From positions 1-61,888 of the forward strand of contig NZ_JALKBA010000021.1 in the NCBI RefSeq assembly GCF_023015805.1: 61,888 nt of DNA, given 5' to 3'. Shown here in pieces: positions 34,027 through 43,335 of this stretch; the stretch's first letter is position 1; every line of letters starts with the position of its first letter. A program made the translations under genes and the position numbers. Under the pieces are notes generated by a model. The model saw nothing but the letters and a program-made list of their open reading frames with translations. It made no database searches and was not told the origin of the DNA. The stretch comes from Cellulophaga sp. F20128. GTDB lineage: Bacteria > Bacteroidota > Bacteroidia > Flavobacteriales > Flavobacteriaceae.

Positions 34027-37000
34027 TTAAGGTATAAATTGTGGAATTATTTGTTCATTTATATAGACTATAATCTTATCAGCTACCGTATAATTCATAG
34101 CTTCTAAGGCGTAAGCATAAGTATTTAACTGTTCATGGTATTTTTTATTTTCTGTCCCTGTCTTATAATCAATTATTGTTGCTTGCTTATGCTGAATTAC
34201 AACTCTATCTGGACGCAAAAGTAAGCCATCTTTTGTAATTATATCCTTTTCATTCTTAACAATATTTCCTTCTTGGTAGTACTTTGCCAGCTGCGGATGC
34301 CCTATTACCTTCATTAGCTTTTCTTTAACCTCAACTGAATCTGCCATACTTAAGTCACCATCCCGAATCAAAAGGGCAATGGCCTTATCAATATCTTTAG
34401 CGGTTTCTATATGTCCCAGAAGCAAATGGATAAGATTCCCTTTTTCCAGGGCTTCCTCCCTACTACTTTCCCAAAGCATTCCAGATCGTGTTAAAATTTT
34501 AAAACTGGGTCTATCCTTGGTAGAATATTGGTAAGCTATATGGTTCACTACTTCTTTTTCTTTACCGGCTATGGCCTTCTCTAATAAACCAAAACCATAG
34601 GTTAATTGTTCTGGATTGTAGATTCCTAAGTTTTTAAGATAATGAACAAACAAACCAGAATACCTATTCATATTGGGCTCCCCTTTACTGTTTATTTCAT
34701 TTTTACTAATAATATACAATCCTTTTACAGCTCTTGTAAGGGCTACATATAACACATTAAAAGCATCGAGTTCCATTTTACAATGCTCTTCTGTAAATAA
34801 TTGGGCCGCTACGGCACCATACTCTTCCATTTCTTGTTTTTTAGAAACTAGCATTTCTGAAAAACCATTGAATTTTTCTGGAGCAACAGGTAGCCATATT
34901 TTTTGATCTGTGTTGTATATCAGTGAATTGGCAAATGGAAAAATAACAATAGGAAATTCTAATCCTTTAGACTTGTGAACCGTCATAATTTGAACGGCAT
35001 TGATATTGTCTGGTGCTTTTAGTGAAAGTTTGTCCTTTTTTCGTTCCCAGAATGATAAAAAAGTTTGCACTCCAACACCATCTTTTTGTTCCACATCTAG
35101 AACCTCATCCATGAGACTCGTTAAATAAGCATCGGATGATTCTACCAATTTAAATTGATGAATGGCCCTTTCCAAGCCATCGTAAACCGAGGATTGCTTC
35201 AATTTATCCACTACAAAACCATAGTTGGCTAATAAAAGCGCAGCCAATGATCTTAAATGACACTGTATAAAATCATGTTTGTTTTCTTCATTCCTTGCTA
35301 AAAAATACAGCAGCTCATAAGCGGTATCTAAATCTTTTGGCTGGGTACTGTATTTCAGTAAATTGACGAGAAAATTAACCTTATCACTACTCTTTAATAA
35401 CAAAGATTCGGATGAAATTATAGGAATCTCTTGTTTGGTTAAAAAATCTGCCAATACATAACTATGATTGTTAGACCGTACCAAAATACAGATGTCACGA
35501 TAACTGTATTCTTTTTCATCAACCAAATCTTGTATGGTTTCTAAAACTTTGGCACTATAAAGCGCATGATCATCTTCTTCCTTTTCATTGGGAATAAACG
35601 ACAACTCCACAAAACCACCTTCCTTTGTATTTACTTCTTGGTTGTTCCCAGATACATACAACTGTTCGTAAACTTGGTTGTGCAACAAATCACTAGACAC
35701 TTTAAAAAAATCGTTGTTAAAATTTATTATTTGTGAATAGCTCCTATAGTTTTTTGGCAGTTCTGCCGTTACTGGCTCAATTACATAAGGCCGTGTGGTT
35801 TTGTTCGCTAAATCTATAAATTGTTCTGCCTTTCCTCCACGCCATCTATATATAGCTTGTTTGGCATCACCGACCAACAAAAGAGAACCCATTTCACCAT
35901 ATTCATCTAAACTTTCTAAGGCATTACCAATTAAAGGAACTAGGTTATCCCATTGCAATTCTGAGGTGTCTTGAAACTCATCTACAAAATAATGTCTGTA
36001 TTTTTCTCCTAATCGTTCATAGATAAAAGGAGCTGGCTGATTTTTTATTTCGTTAGAAATAATGCTATTAAAAGATGCCAAGGTGAGCTGATCTCGCTCT
36101 ACACAAATTGCCTGGATCTCTTTTTGTATTTCATTCAATACCGTTAAGGGCACTATATTGCTATAAACGTTTTTGTAAAAAGCTCTTTCAAAAACATACT
36201 TTTTAATCAGCTCAAAATCAACACTAAATTGAGGGTGTAACCCATCCAAAATTGATTTAATTTCTGATTTACATGATTTCGCATACAACGCCTCGGTTTC
36301 AAAATTTTGTTTCCAACCTGCTGAATAATCTGTGCTAAATTCCCCCCCCGCTACTTTTAGAATAAATTTGGGAAAATAGCTCGCTTTAAAATTTCCAAAT
36401 TCTAGGCCGTTGGCTTCAATAGTATCTAAAATACGAGCAGCTGTACTTTGGGCATTTCCTTCAATAACTTTGATGTTTTTTTGAATTGTTTTCTTTAATT
36501 CCAAAAAATCTGAAATACCCTTGTTTTTGAAACTTTTTAATGGAGCAATGTTGTTCTCATTAAACAGCATTTTACCCACTTTATTTAAATCTATAGAAAT
36601 ATCCCAACTCTTGTCATCGTCAATTTTTTCAAAAGTAAAATCCAACAAGGTAGCTGTTAATTGCCGATCTGTTCCTGCTCTGTTGATTAGCCTTTCTACA
36701 GCTTCTGCCAACAATACTTCTGTATCTAAAATAACCTCAAAATTTTGAGGAATTTTTAAATCCTTGGCAAAGGTTCGTATTAGTCGATGTGTAAATTTAT
36801 CTATGGTAGAAATATCAAAAAAAGCATAATTGTGTAAGATGCTTTTATGGGTAGTTTTTGCTTTGCGTTGTAACTCTTGGGATGTGAATTGCAGTTCTTT
36901 GGCTACATCTAAAAAAAGATCGGATGCCTCATCCCCTTCCATAGTGGTACTAAAATCGTATAAATTATCTAAAATACGCTGTTTCATCTCATTAACAGCC

Positions 37001-37170
37001 TTATTTGTAAAGGTTATGGCTAAAATTTGCCCATAACTTTTGGCCGCATTGGAGGAAAGAATAATTTTAAGATATTCTTTTGCTAAAATGTAGGTTTTAC
37101 CCGAACCTGCAGAGGCACTGTATATTTTATACGGAAAATTTTCCAATTGATTTTTAGCTGCAAAATACAT
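34027..37170 (-). CDS. addA: AddA-like UvrD/Rep helicase-nuclease
   Basis: A 1047-residue superfamily 1 helicase with a C-terminal RecB nuclease. Walker A is [18 protein letters not shown] (about 16-33); motif [14 protein letters not shown] (about 390) and motif [20 protein letters not shown] follow, motif V/VI includes [14 protein letters not shown] and [13 protein letters not shown], and the nuclease motif is [15 protein letters not shown] at the end. With an AddB-type subunit (28558-31290) it should unwind and degrade DNA ends in recombinational repair. It starts a minus-strand transcript that continues into kbl. Divergent from sodA with a 98-nt gap. Confidence 0.88.
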   Translation of the reverse strand: MYFAAKNQLENFPYKIYSASAGSGKTYILAKEYLKIILSSNAAKSYGQILAITFTNKAVNEMKQRILDNLYDFSTTMEGDEASDLFLDVAKELQFTSQELQRKAKTTHKSILHNYAFFDISTIDKFTHRLIRTFAKDLKIPQNFEVILDTEVLLAEAVERLINRAGTDRQLTATLLDFTFEKIDDDKSWDISIDLNKVGKMLFNENNIAPLKSFKNKGISDFLELKKTIQKNIKVIEGNAQSTAARILDTIEANGLEFGNFKASYFPKFILKVAGGEFSTDYSAGWKQNFETEALYAKSCKSEIKSILDGLHPQFSVDFELIKKYVFERAFYKNVYSNIVPLTVLNEIQKEIQAICVERDQLTLASFNSIISNEIKNQPAPFIYERLGEKYRHYFVDEFQDTSELQWDNLVPLIGNALESLDEYGEMGSLLLVGDAKQAIYRWRGGKAEQFIDLANKTTRPYVIEPVTAELPKNYRSYSQIINFNNDFFKVSSDLLHNQVYEQLYVSGNNQEVNTKEGGFVELSFIPNEKEEDDHALYSAKVLETIQDLVDEKEYSYRDICILVRSNNHSYVLADFLTKQEIPIISSESLLLKSSDKVNFLVNLLKYSTQPKDLDTAYELLYFLARNEENKHDFIQCHLRSLAALLLANYGFVVDKLKQSSVYDGLERAIHQFKLVESSDAYLTSLMDEVLDVEQKDGVGVQTFLSFWERKKDKLSLKAPDNINAVQIMTVHKSKGLEFPIVIFPFANSLIYNTDQKIWLPVAPEKFNGFSEMLVSKKQEMEEYGAVAAQLFTEEHCKMELDAFNVLYVALTRAVKGLYIISKNEINSKGEPNMNRYSGLFVHYLKNLGIYNPEQLTYGFGLLEKAIAGKEKEVVNHIAYQYSTKDRPSFKILTRSGMLWESSREEALEKGNLIHLLLGHIETAKDIDKAIALLIRDGDLSMADSVEVKEKLMKVIGHPQLAKYYQEGNIVKNEKDIITKDGLLLRPDRVVIQHKQATIIDYKTGTENKKYHEQLNTYAYALEAMNYTVADKIIVYINEQIIPQFIP

Positions 37171-37222
37171 AATATTACAATCTTCTTAACACAATATTTA
37201 TGGAAAATGCCCTAGAAAATTG

Positions 37223-37230
37223 TAAATTTG
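37223..37230 (+). promoter_or_regulatory. Candidate -7 box of sodA
   Basis: TAAATTTG fits TAnnTTTG, 38 nt before the start codon. No clear -33 element is present. Confidence 0.45.
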
Positions 37231-37268
37231 AGCTACAAGTATTTTTTAACATCTAAATAAATATAATT

Positions 37269-37877
37269 ATGGCTTTTAATTTACCAAAATTACCATACGC
37301 TTATGATGCGTTAGAACCACATATTGATGCTAGAACTATGGAAATTCACCATACAAAACATCACAACGGATATACAACAAATTTAAACAATGCTATTGAA
37401 GGCACGGATTTAGCTAGTAAATCTATTGAAGATATCTTAACCAATTTAGATATGAACAATGCCGCAGTACGTAACAATGGCGGCGGATTTTACAACCACT
37501 CCCTTTTCTGGGAAATTATGTCTCCCAATGGAGGTGGAGAGCCAACTGGTGAATTAGCTAATGCTATTAACGAAGCCTTTGGTTCTTTTGCTGAGTTTAA
37601 AGCTACTTTTTCTAAGGCTGCAGCTACACGTTTTGGCTCTGGTTGGGCTTGGCTATGTGTACACAAAGGCGGTAAAGTTGAAGTATGTTCTTCTCCTAAC
37701 CAAGACAACCCACTTATGCCAGGTGTTGGTTGTGGTGGTTTTCCTATTGCAGGGTTAGATGTATGGGAACATGCCTATTACCTAAACTACCAAAACAGAA
37801 GACCAGATTACATTAATGGCTTTTTCAATGTCATTAATTGGGATAAGGTTTCTAAGCTGTATGCTGATCACAAATAA
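37269..37877 (+). CDS. sodA: Superoxide dismutase, manganese type
   Basis: A 202-residue cytoplasmic Fe/Mn superoxide dismutase (2 superoxide to oxygen and hydrogen peroxide). Metal ligands are His in [12 protein letters not shown], His in [13 protein letters not shown], and Asp and His in [19 protein letters not shown]. The Gly after NN and the glutamine in SPNQDNPLM point to the manganese form rather than iron, whose glutamine sits earlier; some family members accept both. There is no signal peptide. It is a single-gene unit with its own candidate promoter and terminator. Confidence 0.93.
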   Translation: MAFNLPKLPYAYDALEPHIDARTMEIHHTKHHNGYTTNLNNAIEGTDLASKSIEDILTNLDMNNAAVRNNGGGFYNHSLFWEIMSPNGGGEPTGELANAINEAFGSFAEFKATFSKAAATRFGSGWAWLCVHKGGKVEVCSSPNQDNPLMPGVGCGGFPIAGLDVWEHAYYLNYQNRRPDYINGFFNVINWDKVSKLYADHK

Positions 37878-37896
37878 AAAATTCTTTTTACAACAA

Positions 37897-37927
37897 AAAA
37901 GCCGCTCTTTACAGAGCGGCTTTTTTT
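37897..37927 (+). terminator. Intrinsic terminator of sodA
   Basis: AAAAGCCGCTCT-TTAC-AGAGCGGCTTTT, a 12-bp perfect stem ending in seven Ts. Confidence 0.85.
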
Positions 37928-37955
37928 ATGGTTAAAAAACGAAATTTCTACAAAT

Positions 37956-38028
37956 AGAAAAGGATGGAGAAATCTCCATCCTTTTCATCCCAAATCTTAC
38001 CATAAACTTAACCTACTTATGCTATGGC
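37956..38028 (-). ncRNA. Predicted small RNA, copy 1 of 4
   Basis: Transcribed right to left. A TAATTTAG box (38040-38033) sits 5 nt from the start of the conserved body. The body begins GCCATAG, keeps the invariant CATAAGTAGGTTAAGTT loop and closes a short hairpin with TATGG. It continues to a GGATGGAG/CTCCATCC terminator (37962-37981) with a T tract. The terminator stem differs from the other copies at several positions but stays fully paired. Most divergent of the four copies. Confidence 0.65.
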
Positions 38029-38149
38029 AATGCTAAATTACTGGTATTGTGTCTAATAAAAAAATGAAAAATGAAAAAAATTAAGAGAATTCGGTTAATA
38101 TTTTCATAATGCACTGCTTACCTTTTGGTAAATGCTTGATTTTGAGCAA

Positions 38150-38220
38150 ATAAAAAGGCGGAGTCTCCTCCACCTTTTTCCCCAAATCTTACCATGAACT
38201 TAACCTACTTATGCTATGGT
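38150..38220 (-). ncRNA. Predicted small RNA, copy 2 of 4
   Basis: Preceded by a full TAnnTTTG match (TACTTTTG, 38232-38225). About 71 nt long: 5' ACCAT/ATGGT hairpin with invariant loop, then AAGATTTGGGG, then the terminator stem GGTGGAG/CTCCGCC with a T tract. The stem has a U-G pair only if read on the minus strand; on the plus strand it would be an A-C mismatch. That supports this strand. Confidence 0.72.
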
Positions 38221-38346
38221 CCTCCAAAAGTATCGTATTGTAATGGTAGTAAAAATATTATCAGTCAAAGTACTACGTTTATTAGACCAAGTGTTGTAAT
38301 ACACCTTTAATCTTTAATTTTTTAAGTTCCAGGAAAAATTAGAACA

Positions 38347-38417
38347 ATAAAAAGGCGGAGTTTCCTCCGCCTTTTTCCCCAAATCTTACCATGAACTTAA
38401 CCTACTTATGCTATGGT
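38347..38417 (-). ncRNA. Predicted small RNA, copy 3 of 4
   Basis: Best promoter of the set: TTG (38450-38448), 18-nt spacer, TACCTTTG (38429-38422). Body and invariant loop as in copy 2. The terminator stem GGCGGAG/CTCCGCC with loop GAAA ends in TTTTTATT. Confidence 0.75.
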
Positions 38418-38496
38418 CCTTCAAAGGTATGCCACATAAATGCATTTCAATAATCTTTTGGATAAACGCCCGTATCATTAGTTAAACTACCTAAAA

Positions 38497-38570
38497 TATA
38501 AAAAGACGGAGTTTCCTCCGTCTTTTTGCCCCAAATTTTACCATGAACTTAACCTACTTATGTTATGGTA
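38497..38570 (-). ncRNA. Predicted small RNA, copy 4 of 4
   Basis: Closest to purF. The box TAATTTCG (38581-38574) has one mismatch to TAnnTTTG and lies at the same offset as in the other copies. The body carries G-to-A changes in single-stranded positions only. The terminator stem GACGGAG/CTCCGTC shows a compensated base pair relative to copy 3. It may also stop read-through from purF, whose stop lies 104 nt upstream. Confidence 0.7.
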
Positions 38571-38673
38571 TTCCGAAATTAGCTCCACAATAGCCATTCT
38601 AAAACATAAATAAGTTAAAAGCCTTGATTTTGTCGATGAACTACGCCCGCGGGTGCATTTCATCGATTATTTT

Positions 38674-40572
38674 CTAATACGCTCTTTCACTTTTACCTTC
38701 GAAAAAATTAATAAACGCCTTATTTACAACGCGTCTTCCTCCTGGTGTAGGGTAATCTCCCGTAAAATACCAATCTCCCAAATTTTTAGGACAAGCGGCG
38801 TGTAAGCTTTCTACGGTTTGATATATAATCTCTACCTCAGCTTTCATTTCTGGCGGACTTAGTAGTTGCCCAATTTTTTTAGAAATTTCTACCGCTGTAA
38901 AAGGAGCATAAAACTCTTTCACATAATTAATAACATCCTTGTCGGCTGTATTTACCTGACTCAAACACTTCTTATAAATATCTTCCACCATAGAAAGCGT
39001 TCCGCGATCCTCATGAAGCGCCAATGCCGCCCTAAAGGCTATAAAGTCTTCCAGCTTTGCCATATCAATACCATAACAATCGGGATATCGAATTTGCGGA
39101 GCAGAAGAAACAACTATGATCTTTTTTGGTAATAAGCGATCTAATATTTTTAGGATACTCTTTTTCAAGGTAGTACCACGTACAATACTATCATCTATAA
39201 TTACTAGGTTGTCTCCTTTATGTACAGAACCATAAGAAATATCATACACATGGGCTACAAGGTCATCTCTACTACTGTCTTGTGTAATAAAGGTTCGTAG
39301 CTTGGCATCTTTTATAGCTACTTTTTCAATCCTTGGTCGTACTTCTAATATGGCATGCAGTTCCTCAGAAGTAATTTTCCTACCAATAGACAGGATTTGC
39401 TCTTCTTTTTTGCGGTTTAAATGGTTCTGAGCCTCCTTAACCATACCGTAGAATGATGTTTCCGCTGTATTGGGTATGTATGAAAAAACGGTGTTTTTAA
39501 TATCATTATCTATGGCCTCTAGAATTTGTGGGAAAAGTAATTTCCCTAACTCTTTACGCTCTTGGTAGATTTCCTTATCACTACCTCTTGAGAAATAAAT
39601 GCGTTCAAAAGAACAAGCTTTGCGTTCGGTGGGCTCCAAAATCTGTTTGATTCCCATTTCTCCACTTTTCTTTACGATAAGAGCATGGCCCGGATCTAAT
39701 TCCTTAACTTCTTCAAATGGTACATTAAATACCGTTTGAATTGCAGGTCTTTCCGATGCAACCACAACAACTTCATCATCTTTATAATAATACACGGGTC
39801 TTATTCCTGCTGGATCCCGAAGTACAAATCCATCACCATGTCCTAAAAGTCCGGCCATAGCATAACCTCCATCCCAGTTCTTAGCTGCCTTTCTAAGAAT
39901 CTTAGCAACATTTAATCGTTCTGCAATAATAGGCGAGGCCTCTAGTTTGGTAAAACCCTCTTTCTTTATTTGTTTGTACAGTTTGGCGACAGCATCATCT
40001 AGAAAATGACCTATCTTTTCCATTACGGTTACTGTATCTGCCTTTTCTTTAGGGTGCTGACCTATTTGAATTAAATTATCAAAAAGCTCATTAACATTGG
40101 TCATGTTAAAATTACCCGCAACAATAAGATTACGATGCATCCAGTTGTTTTGTCTTAGGAACGGGTGCACATTTTCTATGCTATTTTTTCCAAAGGTACC
40201 ATAGCGTACGTGCCCTAATAAAACCTCCCCTATATAAGGAATGTTCTTTTTTTGCAAGGCCACATCATCTACATATTCTGGATGTTCCTGCAGGGTAGAA
40301 TTTATTCGATCATTGATTTGGGCAAAAATATCTTGAATAGGCTGGCTTTCTGCAGAACGCACTCTACTCATATAGCGTTCTCCTTGTTCCATATCTAATT
40401 TTATACTAGCAAACCCGGCACCATCTTGTCCACGATTGTGCTGTTTTTCCATCATTAGATACATTTTATTCACTCCGTAAAATGCTGTACCGTACTTTTC
40501 TTTGTAATACTCCAAGGGCTTTAAAAGCCTTATCATGGAAATTCCACATTCATGTTTAATGGCGTCACTCAT
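38674..40572 (-). CDS. purF: Amidophosphoribosyltransferase, long Bacteroidota form
   Basis: A 632-residue enzyme for the first step of purine synthesis (PRPP plus glutamine to phosphoribosylamine). The glutaminase domain starts at Cys9 (HECGISMI) after a short leader, which must be removed to free the catalytic cysteine. Visible next are HNRGQDGAGFAS and GHVRYGTFG. The PRPP site is LVIIDDSIVRGTTLKKSIL (about 455-475). It is about 120-150 residues longer than the E. coli enzyme because of inserts typical of a Bacteroidota paralogue. An intrinsic terminator lies only 18 nt before the start codon, and four small RNA genes follow on the same strand. Confidence 0.88.
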   Translation of the reverse strand: MSDAIKHECGISMIRLLKPLEYYKEKYGTAFYGVNKMYLMMEKQHNRGQDGAGFASIKLDMEQGERYMSRVRSAESQPIQDIFAQINDRINSTLQEHPEYVDDVALQKKNIPYIGEVLLGHVRYGTFGKNSIENVHPFLRQNNWMHRNLIVAGNFNMTNVNELFDNLIQIGQHPKEKADTVTVMEKIGHFLDDAVAKLYKQIKKEGFTKLEASPIIAERLNVAKILRKAAKNWDGGYAMAGLLGHGDGFVLRDPAGIRPVYYYKDDEVVVVASERPAIQTVFNVPFEEVKELDPGHALIVKKSGEMGIKQILEPTERKACSFERIYFSRGSDKEIYQERKELGKLLFPQILEAIDNDIKNTVFSYIPNTAETSFYGMVKEAQNHLNRKKEEQILSIGRKITSEELHAILEVRPRIEKVAIKDAKLRTFITQDSSRDDLVAHVYDISYGSVHKGDNLVIIDDSIVRGTTLKKSILKILDRLLPKKIIVVSSAPQIRYPDCYGIDMAKLEDFIAFRAALALHEDRGTLSMVEDIYKKCLSQVNTADKDVINYVKEFYAPFTAVEISKKIGQLLSPPEMKAEVEIIYQTVESLHAACPKNLGDWYFTGDYPTPGGRRVVNKAFINFFEGKSERAY

Positions 40573-40589
40573 CGCTTATAAATTGATAT

Positions 40590-40615
40590 TAAAAAAAGCC
40601 CATGAAAGGGCTTGT
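40590..40615 (-). terminator. Terminator or attenuator between the PfkB gene and purF
   Basis: Minus strand AAGCCC-TTTCAT-GGGCTT followed by a long T run. It lies between the PfkB stop (40618) and the purF start (40572) in the same direction. Confidence 0.7.
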
Positions 40616-40617
40616 GG

Positions 40618-41544
40618 TTATTGTAATTCTATATCAAACTGCGTTAATTCAGTAAACTGATGCAGTCTCTTATCTACTTCTTTTTTTTCTAGGTTTTCCA
40701 TGCGTTCTGTTCCAAAGCGCTCTACACAAAACGAAGCCAAATTAGATCCGTGGATAACGGCATTCTTTAGATTGCTAAAAGACACATTAGCCGTTTGGGT
40801 TAAATACCCTACAAATCCTCCTGCAAAAGTATCTCCTGCCCCAGTAGGATCAAAAACCTCTTCTAAAGGTAACGCAGGCGCAAAGAAAACATTGTCGTCA
40901 TTAAATAACAATGCGCCGTGTTCTCCTTTTTTAATGACCACATATTTGGGTCCCATTGTTTGTATTTTAGCTGCTGCCTTTACCAAAGAATATTCTCCGG
41001 TTAATTGCCTAGCCTCTTCATCATTAATTGTAATCACATCTATATGCTTAATAACTTCTAGTAATTCAGGCAAGGCATTGTCCATCCAAAAATTCATCGT
41101 ATCCAACACTATTAGCTTTGGCTTTGTTGTCATTTGATTAATTACACTCATTTGGACGGATGGATGTAAATTTCCTAACATTAAAACATCGGCATCCTTA
41201 TAATCTTCAGAAACTTTAGGAATAAAATCTGCCAAAACATTAAGTTCAGTGGCCAAAGTATCCCTTGAATTTAAATCGTTATGGTATTTGCCTTTCCAGA
41301 AAAAAGTTTTCCCACCTTTTATTACCTCTAAAGCAGACAAGTCTACTCCTTTACTAGCCAATAAGTCTAAATGTTCTTTAGGGAAATCTTCTCCTACTAC
41401 AGAAACAATTGCAGCATCTACCTTAAACTGTGATGCGGCCAAAGCAATATAGGTTGCTGCTCCGCCAAGAATTACATCTGTTTTACCAAAAGGAGTTTCA
41501 ATAGCATCAAAAGCCACAGTTCCCACAATTAATAATTTGCTCAT
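40618..41544 (-). CDS. PfkB-family sugar kinase
   Basis: A 308-residue ribokinase-type kinase. The N-terminal segment LLIVGTVAFDAIETPFG followed by GGAATYIALAASQFK is typical, and the catalytic signature DPTGAGDTFAGGFVGYL (about 238-254) carries the base Asp. It should phosphorylate a sugar or nucleoside with ATP. Which one is not evident: relatives in Bacteroidota next to purF are simply annotated PfkB. It lacks the lid motifs that would define adenosine kinase securely. A position directly upstream of purF hints at nucleoside or ribose salvage, but this is inference. Confidence 0.85.
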   Translation of the reverse strand: MSKLLIVGTVAFDAIETPFGKTDVILGGAATYIALAASQFKVDAAIVSVVGEDFPKEHLDLLASKGVDLSALEVIKGGKTFFWKGKYHNDLNSRDTLATELNVLADFIPKVSEDYKDADVLMLGNLHPSVQMSVINQMTTKPKLIVLDTMNFWMDNALPELLEVIKHIDVITINDEEARQLTGEYSLVKAAAKIQTMGPKYVVIKKGEHGALLFNDDNVFFAPALPLEEVFDPTGAGDTFAGGFVGYLTQTANVSFSNLKNAVIHGSNLASFCVERFGTERMENLEKKEVDKRLHQFTELTQFDIELQ

Positions 41545-41629
41545 AAACCTAGAATTTGGCGCAAAGATACGTTTTTGAAATAGTAAATCCGAAGCATTGG
41601 AACATCAATTTATAAAAAAAGAAAAAGAA

Positions 41630-42262
41630 TTATTTACGTCCAAAATCCGCTGGAATTTCTCCCCATGCTTTGGTCTCCCATTTCACAACAGTCGTTTTAT
41701 AGGTATTCGTGTTCAACCAATCAACCGCCCTGTCTATCAACTCAAATACATCTTTATTTTTTTCAGATTCCTTTAATTTACTGTTGCATTTTTTTTTGCG
41801 AATCCAGCTCATAGCTGTTCTAGAATCGGTGTACAAGATCCTTTCACTGTCATTTTTCTTAAGGTAGGCTAAGCCATGAACCAAGGCTAAAAATTCTCCA
41901 ATATTATTTGTGCCTTGCCTAAATGGCCCCTGCCTAAAAAGTTCTTTGCCAGATTGTGTATCCACCCCCCTATATTCCATCACACCCGGGTTTCCACTAG
42001 AAGCTGCATCTACAGCAATGGAATTGTAATTTGGTTTTCCTATTCTTTGTAGCTCTTGTGCAGATAAAGTGCTGGTGAGTTTTTTTCCCTTATAATCGTC
42101 ATAACTTCCATTAAAGGCTTTTTTTGCAGCCTCAAAGGAGAGAAAAGACTTATATTGCGCACCCTTTTCTCCCGAAATAGCAGCCTTACAGGCGGACCAA
42201 GAATCGTAAATTCCAGGTTTTTTACCCCTCCAAACTGTATAAAATTTGCCTTTTTTAGCCAT
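41630..42262 (-). CDS. Ribonuclease H with viroplasmin-type RNA-DNA hybrid-binding domain
   Basis: A 210-residue protein. The N-terminal hybrid-binding (viroplasmin) domain (about 3-48, FYTVWRGKKPGIYDSWSACK) is joined to an RNase H type 1 fold. Acidic residues are in IAVDAASSGNPG, NNIGEFLALVHGL and LYTDSRTAMSWI, in the expected order. It removes RNA from RNA-DNA hybrids such as primers and R-loops. Its start codon abuts the purN stop with no gap (purN is upstream on the same strand), so they form an operon, purN then RNase H. Confidence 0.9.
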   Translation of the reverse strand: MAKKGKFYTVWRGKKPGIYDSWSACKAAISGEKGAQYKSFLSFEAAKKAFNGSYDDYKGKKLTSTLSAQELQRIGKPNYNSIAVDAASSGNPGVMEYRGVDTQSGKELFRQGPFRQGTNNIGEFLALVHGLAYLKKNDSERILYTDSRTAMSWIRKKKCNSKLKESEKNKDVFELIDRAVDWLNTNTYKTTVVKWETKAWGEIPADFGRK

Positions 42263-42829
42263 TTAGTTTGATAAAAGTTGCTGAATTACCTTTGGAAAAT
42301 GCTCGTATTCTAAACCATGTACTTTTTCTGCAATAGCTTCAGGAGAATCTGTGTCAGCAACTGCTGTTTTAGCTTGAAAAATGACGGCGCCTTCATCATA
42401 ATTTTTAGTAACATAATGAATTGTGATGCCCGTTTCTACTTCTTTATTGTTTTTTACTGCATTATGTACATTCATTCCATACATCCCTTTTCCTCCATAT
42501 TTTGGCAATAAAGCAGGATGTATATTTATGATCTTATTTGGAAAAGAATGTACAAAACTTTCGGGTATTTTTAATAAAAATCCTGCCAACACTATGAGGT
42601 CAGGATTTATAGATTTAAGGATATCTAGCAAACAATCTGATTTTGAAAATGACTGTTTATTAAAATATAATACGCTGATTTCTAATCTATTACACCTATC
42701 TATTACTTTGGCATCCCTTTTGTTTGTAAACACAGTGGCAATAGTAACCTTTGGGTCGTCCTTAAAGAAATTTGCAATGTTCTCAACATTAGAACCAGAA
42801 CCAGAAGCAAGTAGCACAATACGTTTCAT
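42263..42829 (-). CDS. purN: Phosphoribosylglycinamide formyltransferase
   Basis: A 188-residue folate-dependent GART (third step of purine synthesis, formyl transfer from 10-formyl-THF to GAR). KRIVLLASGSGSNVENI at the start binds the phosphate. The catalytic region is INIHPALLPKYGGKGMYG with Asn and His; HYVTKNYDEGAVI holds the catalytic Asp. The ATG at 42829 is chosen because the longer frame (to 42883) adds a hydrophobic leader absent in the family. Divergent from acpP. It shares the purine theme with purF 2 kb downstream. Confidence 0.92.
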   Translation of the reverse strand: MKRIVLLASGSGSNVENIANFFKDDPKVTIATVFTNKRDAKVIDRCNRLEISVLYFNKQSFSKSDCLLDILKSINPDLIVLAGFLLKIPESFVHSFPNKIINIHPALLPKYGGKGMYGMNVHNAVKNNKEVETGITIHYVTKNYDEGAVIFQAKTAVADTDSPEAIAEKVHGLEYEHFPKVIQQLLSN

Positions 42830-42952
42830 AAGGGACCAAAAAAAGTTAGTATTTAAGATAAAATAAGAGCGTAAAATTAACACTAATGAATTAAAATAAA
42901 TTAAAAATTGTTACATTTTAACCACAAATGGTGTATTTAATCCAAAGTTTTT

Positions 42953-42960
42953 TATTTTTG
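42953..42960 (+). promoter_or_regulatory. Candidate -7 box of acpP
   Basis: TATTTTTG matches TAnnTTTG, 32 nt before the acpP start. No clear TTG lies at -33. Confidence 0.45.
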
Positions 42961-42992
42961 CCATCAATTAAAATTATTAAAACCAAATTATT

Positions 42993-43226
42993 ATGTCAGA
43001 CATTGCATCAAGAGTAAAAGCTATTATCGTTGACAAGTTAGGCGTTGACGAAAACGAAGTTGTTACAGAAGCGAGCTTTACCAACGACCTAGGAGCGGAT
43101 TCATTGGATACTGTTGAGTTAATTATGGAATTCGAAAAAGAATTCGATATTCAAATTCCAGATGACCAAGCAGAAAACATTGCGACAGTTGGTCAAGCAA
43201 TAAGTTATATAGAAGAAGCGAAGTAA
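42993..43226 (+). CDS. acpP: Acyl carrier protein
   Basis: A 77-residue acidic helical protein. The phosphopantetheine attachment serine is in [13 protein letters not shown] (Ser about 37). It carries growing chains for fatty acid synthesis. Followed by a hairpin terminator-like structure and then fabF, the usual order; fabF probably also receives read-through transcription. Confidence 0.96.
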   Translation: MSDIASRVKAIIVDKLGVDENEVVTEASFTNDLGADSLDTVELIMEFEKEFDIQIPDDQAENIATVGQAISYIEEAK

Positions 43227-43256
43227 TTTATTATATCTTGAACAAGATTATAAAAT

Positions 43257-43292
43257 ATCCATGTGGTAGTATTGCTGCATGGATTTTTTTTT
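43257..43292 (+). terminator. Hairpin between acpP and fabF
   Basis: Stem ATCCATG (43257-43263)/CATGGAT (43278-43284) with a 14-nt loop and nine Ts. It may allow acpP mRNA to exceed fabF mRNA by partial termination. Confidence 0.65.
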
Positions 43293-43335
43293 ATAATTTA
43301 CACATTTCTTAATTGATTTAATAAAATTTAAGTTC

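Noticed and set aside
38190-38290. Short peptides starting MNLTYLCYG encoded on the plus strand of the small RNA repeats
   Set aside because: The frames diverge and end at different lengths after the conserved core, while the RNA structure and promoter offset are conserved on the other strand.
37956-38581. Possible CRISPR-like array from regularly repeated hairpins
   Set aside because: Repeat spacing is 150-197 nt, the repeats are hairpins with terminator form and own promoter boxes, and there are no cas genes. Small RNA genes explain the pattern better.
42423-42866. 147-residue frame antisense to purN
   Set aside because: Shadow of purN, whose motifs are unambiguous.
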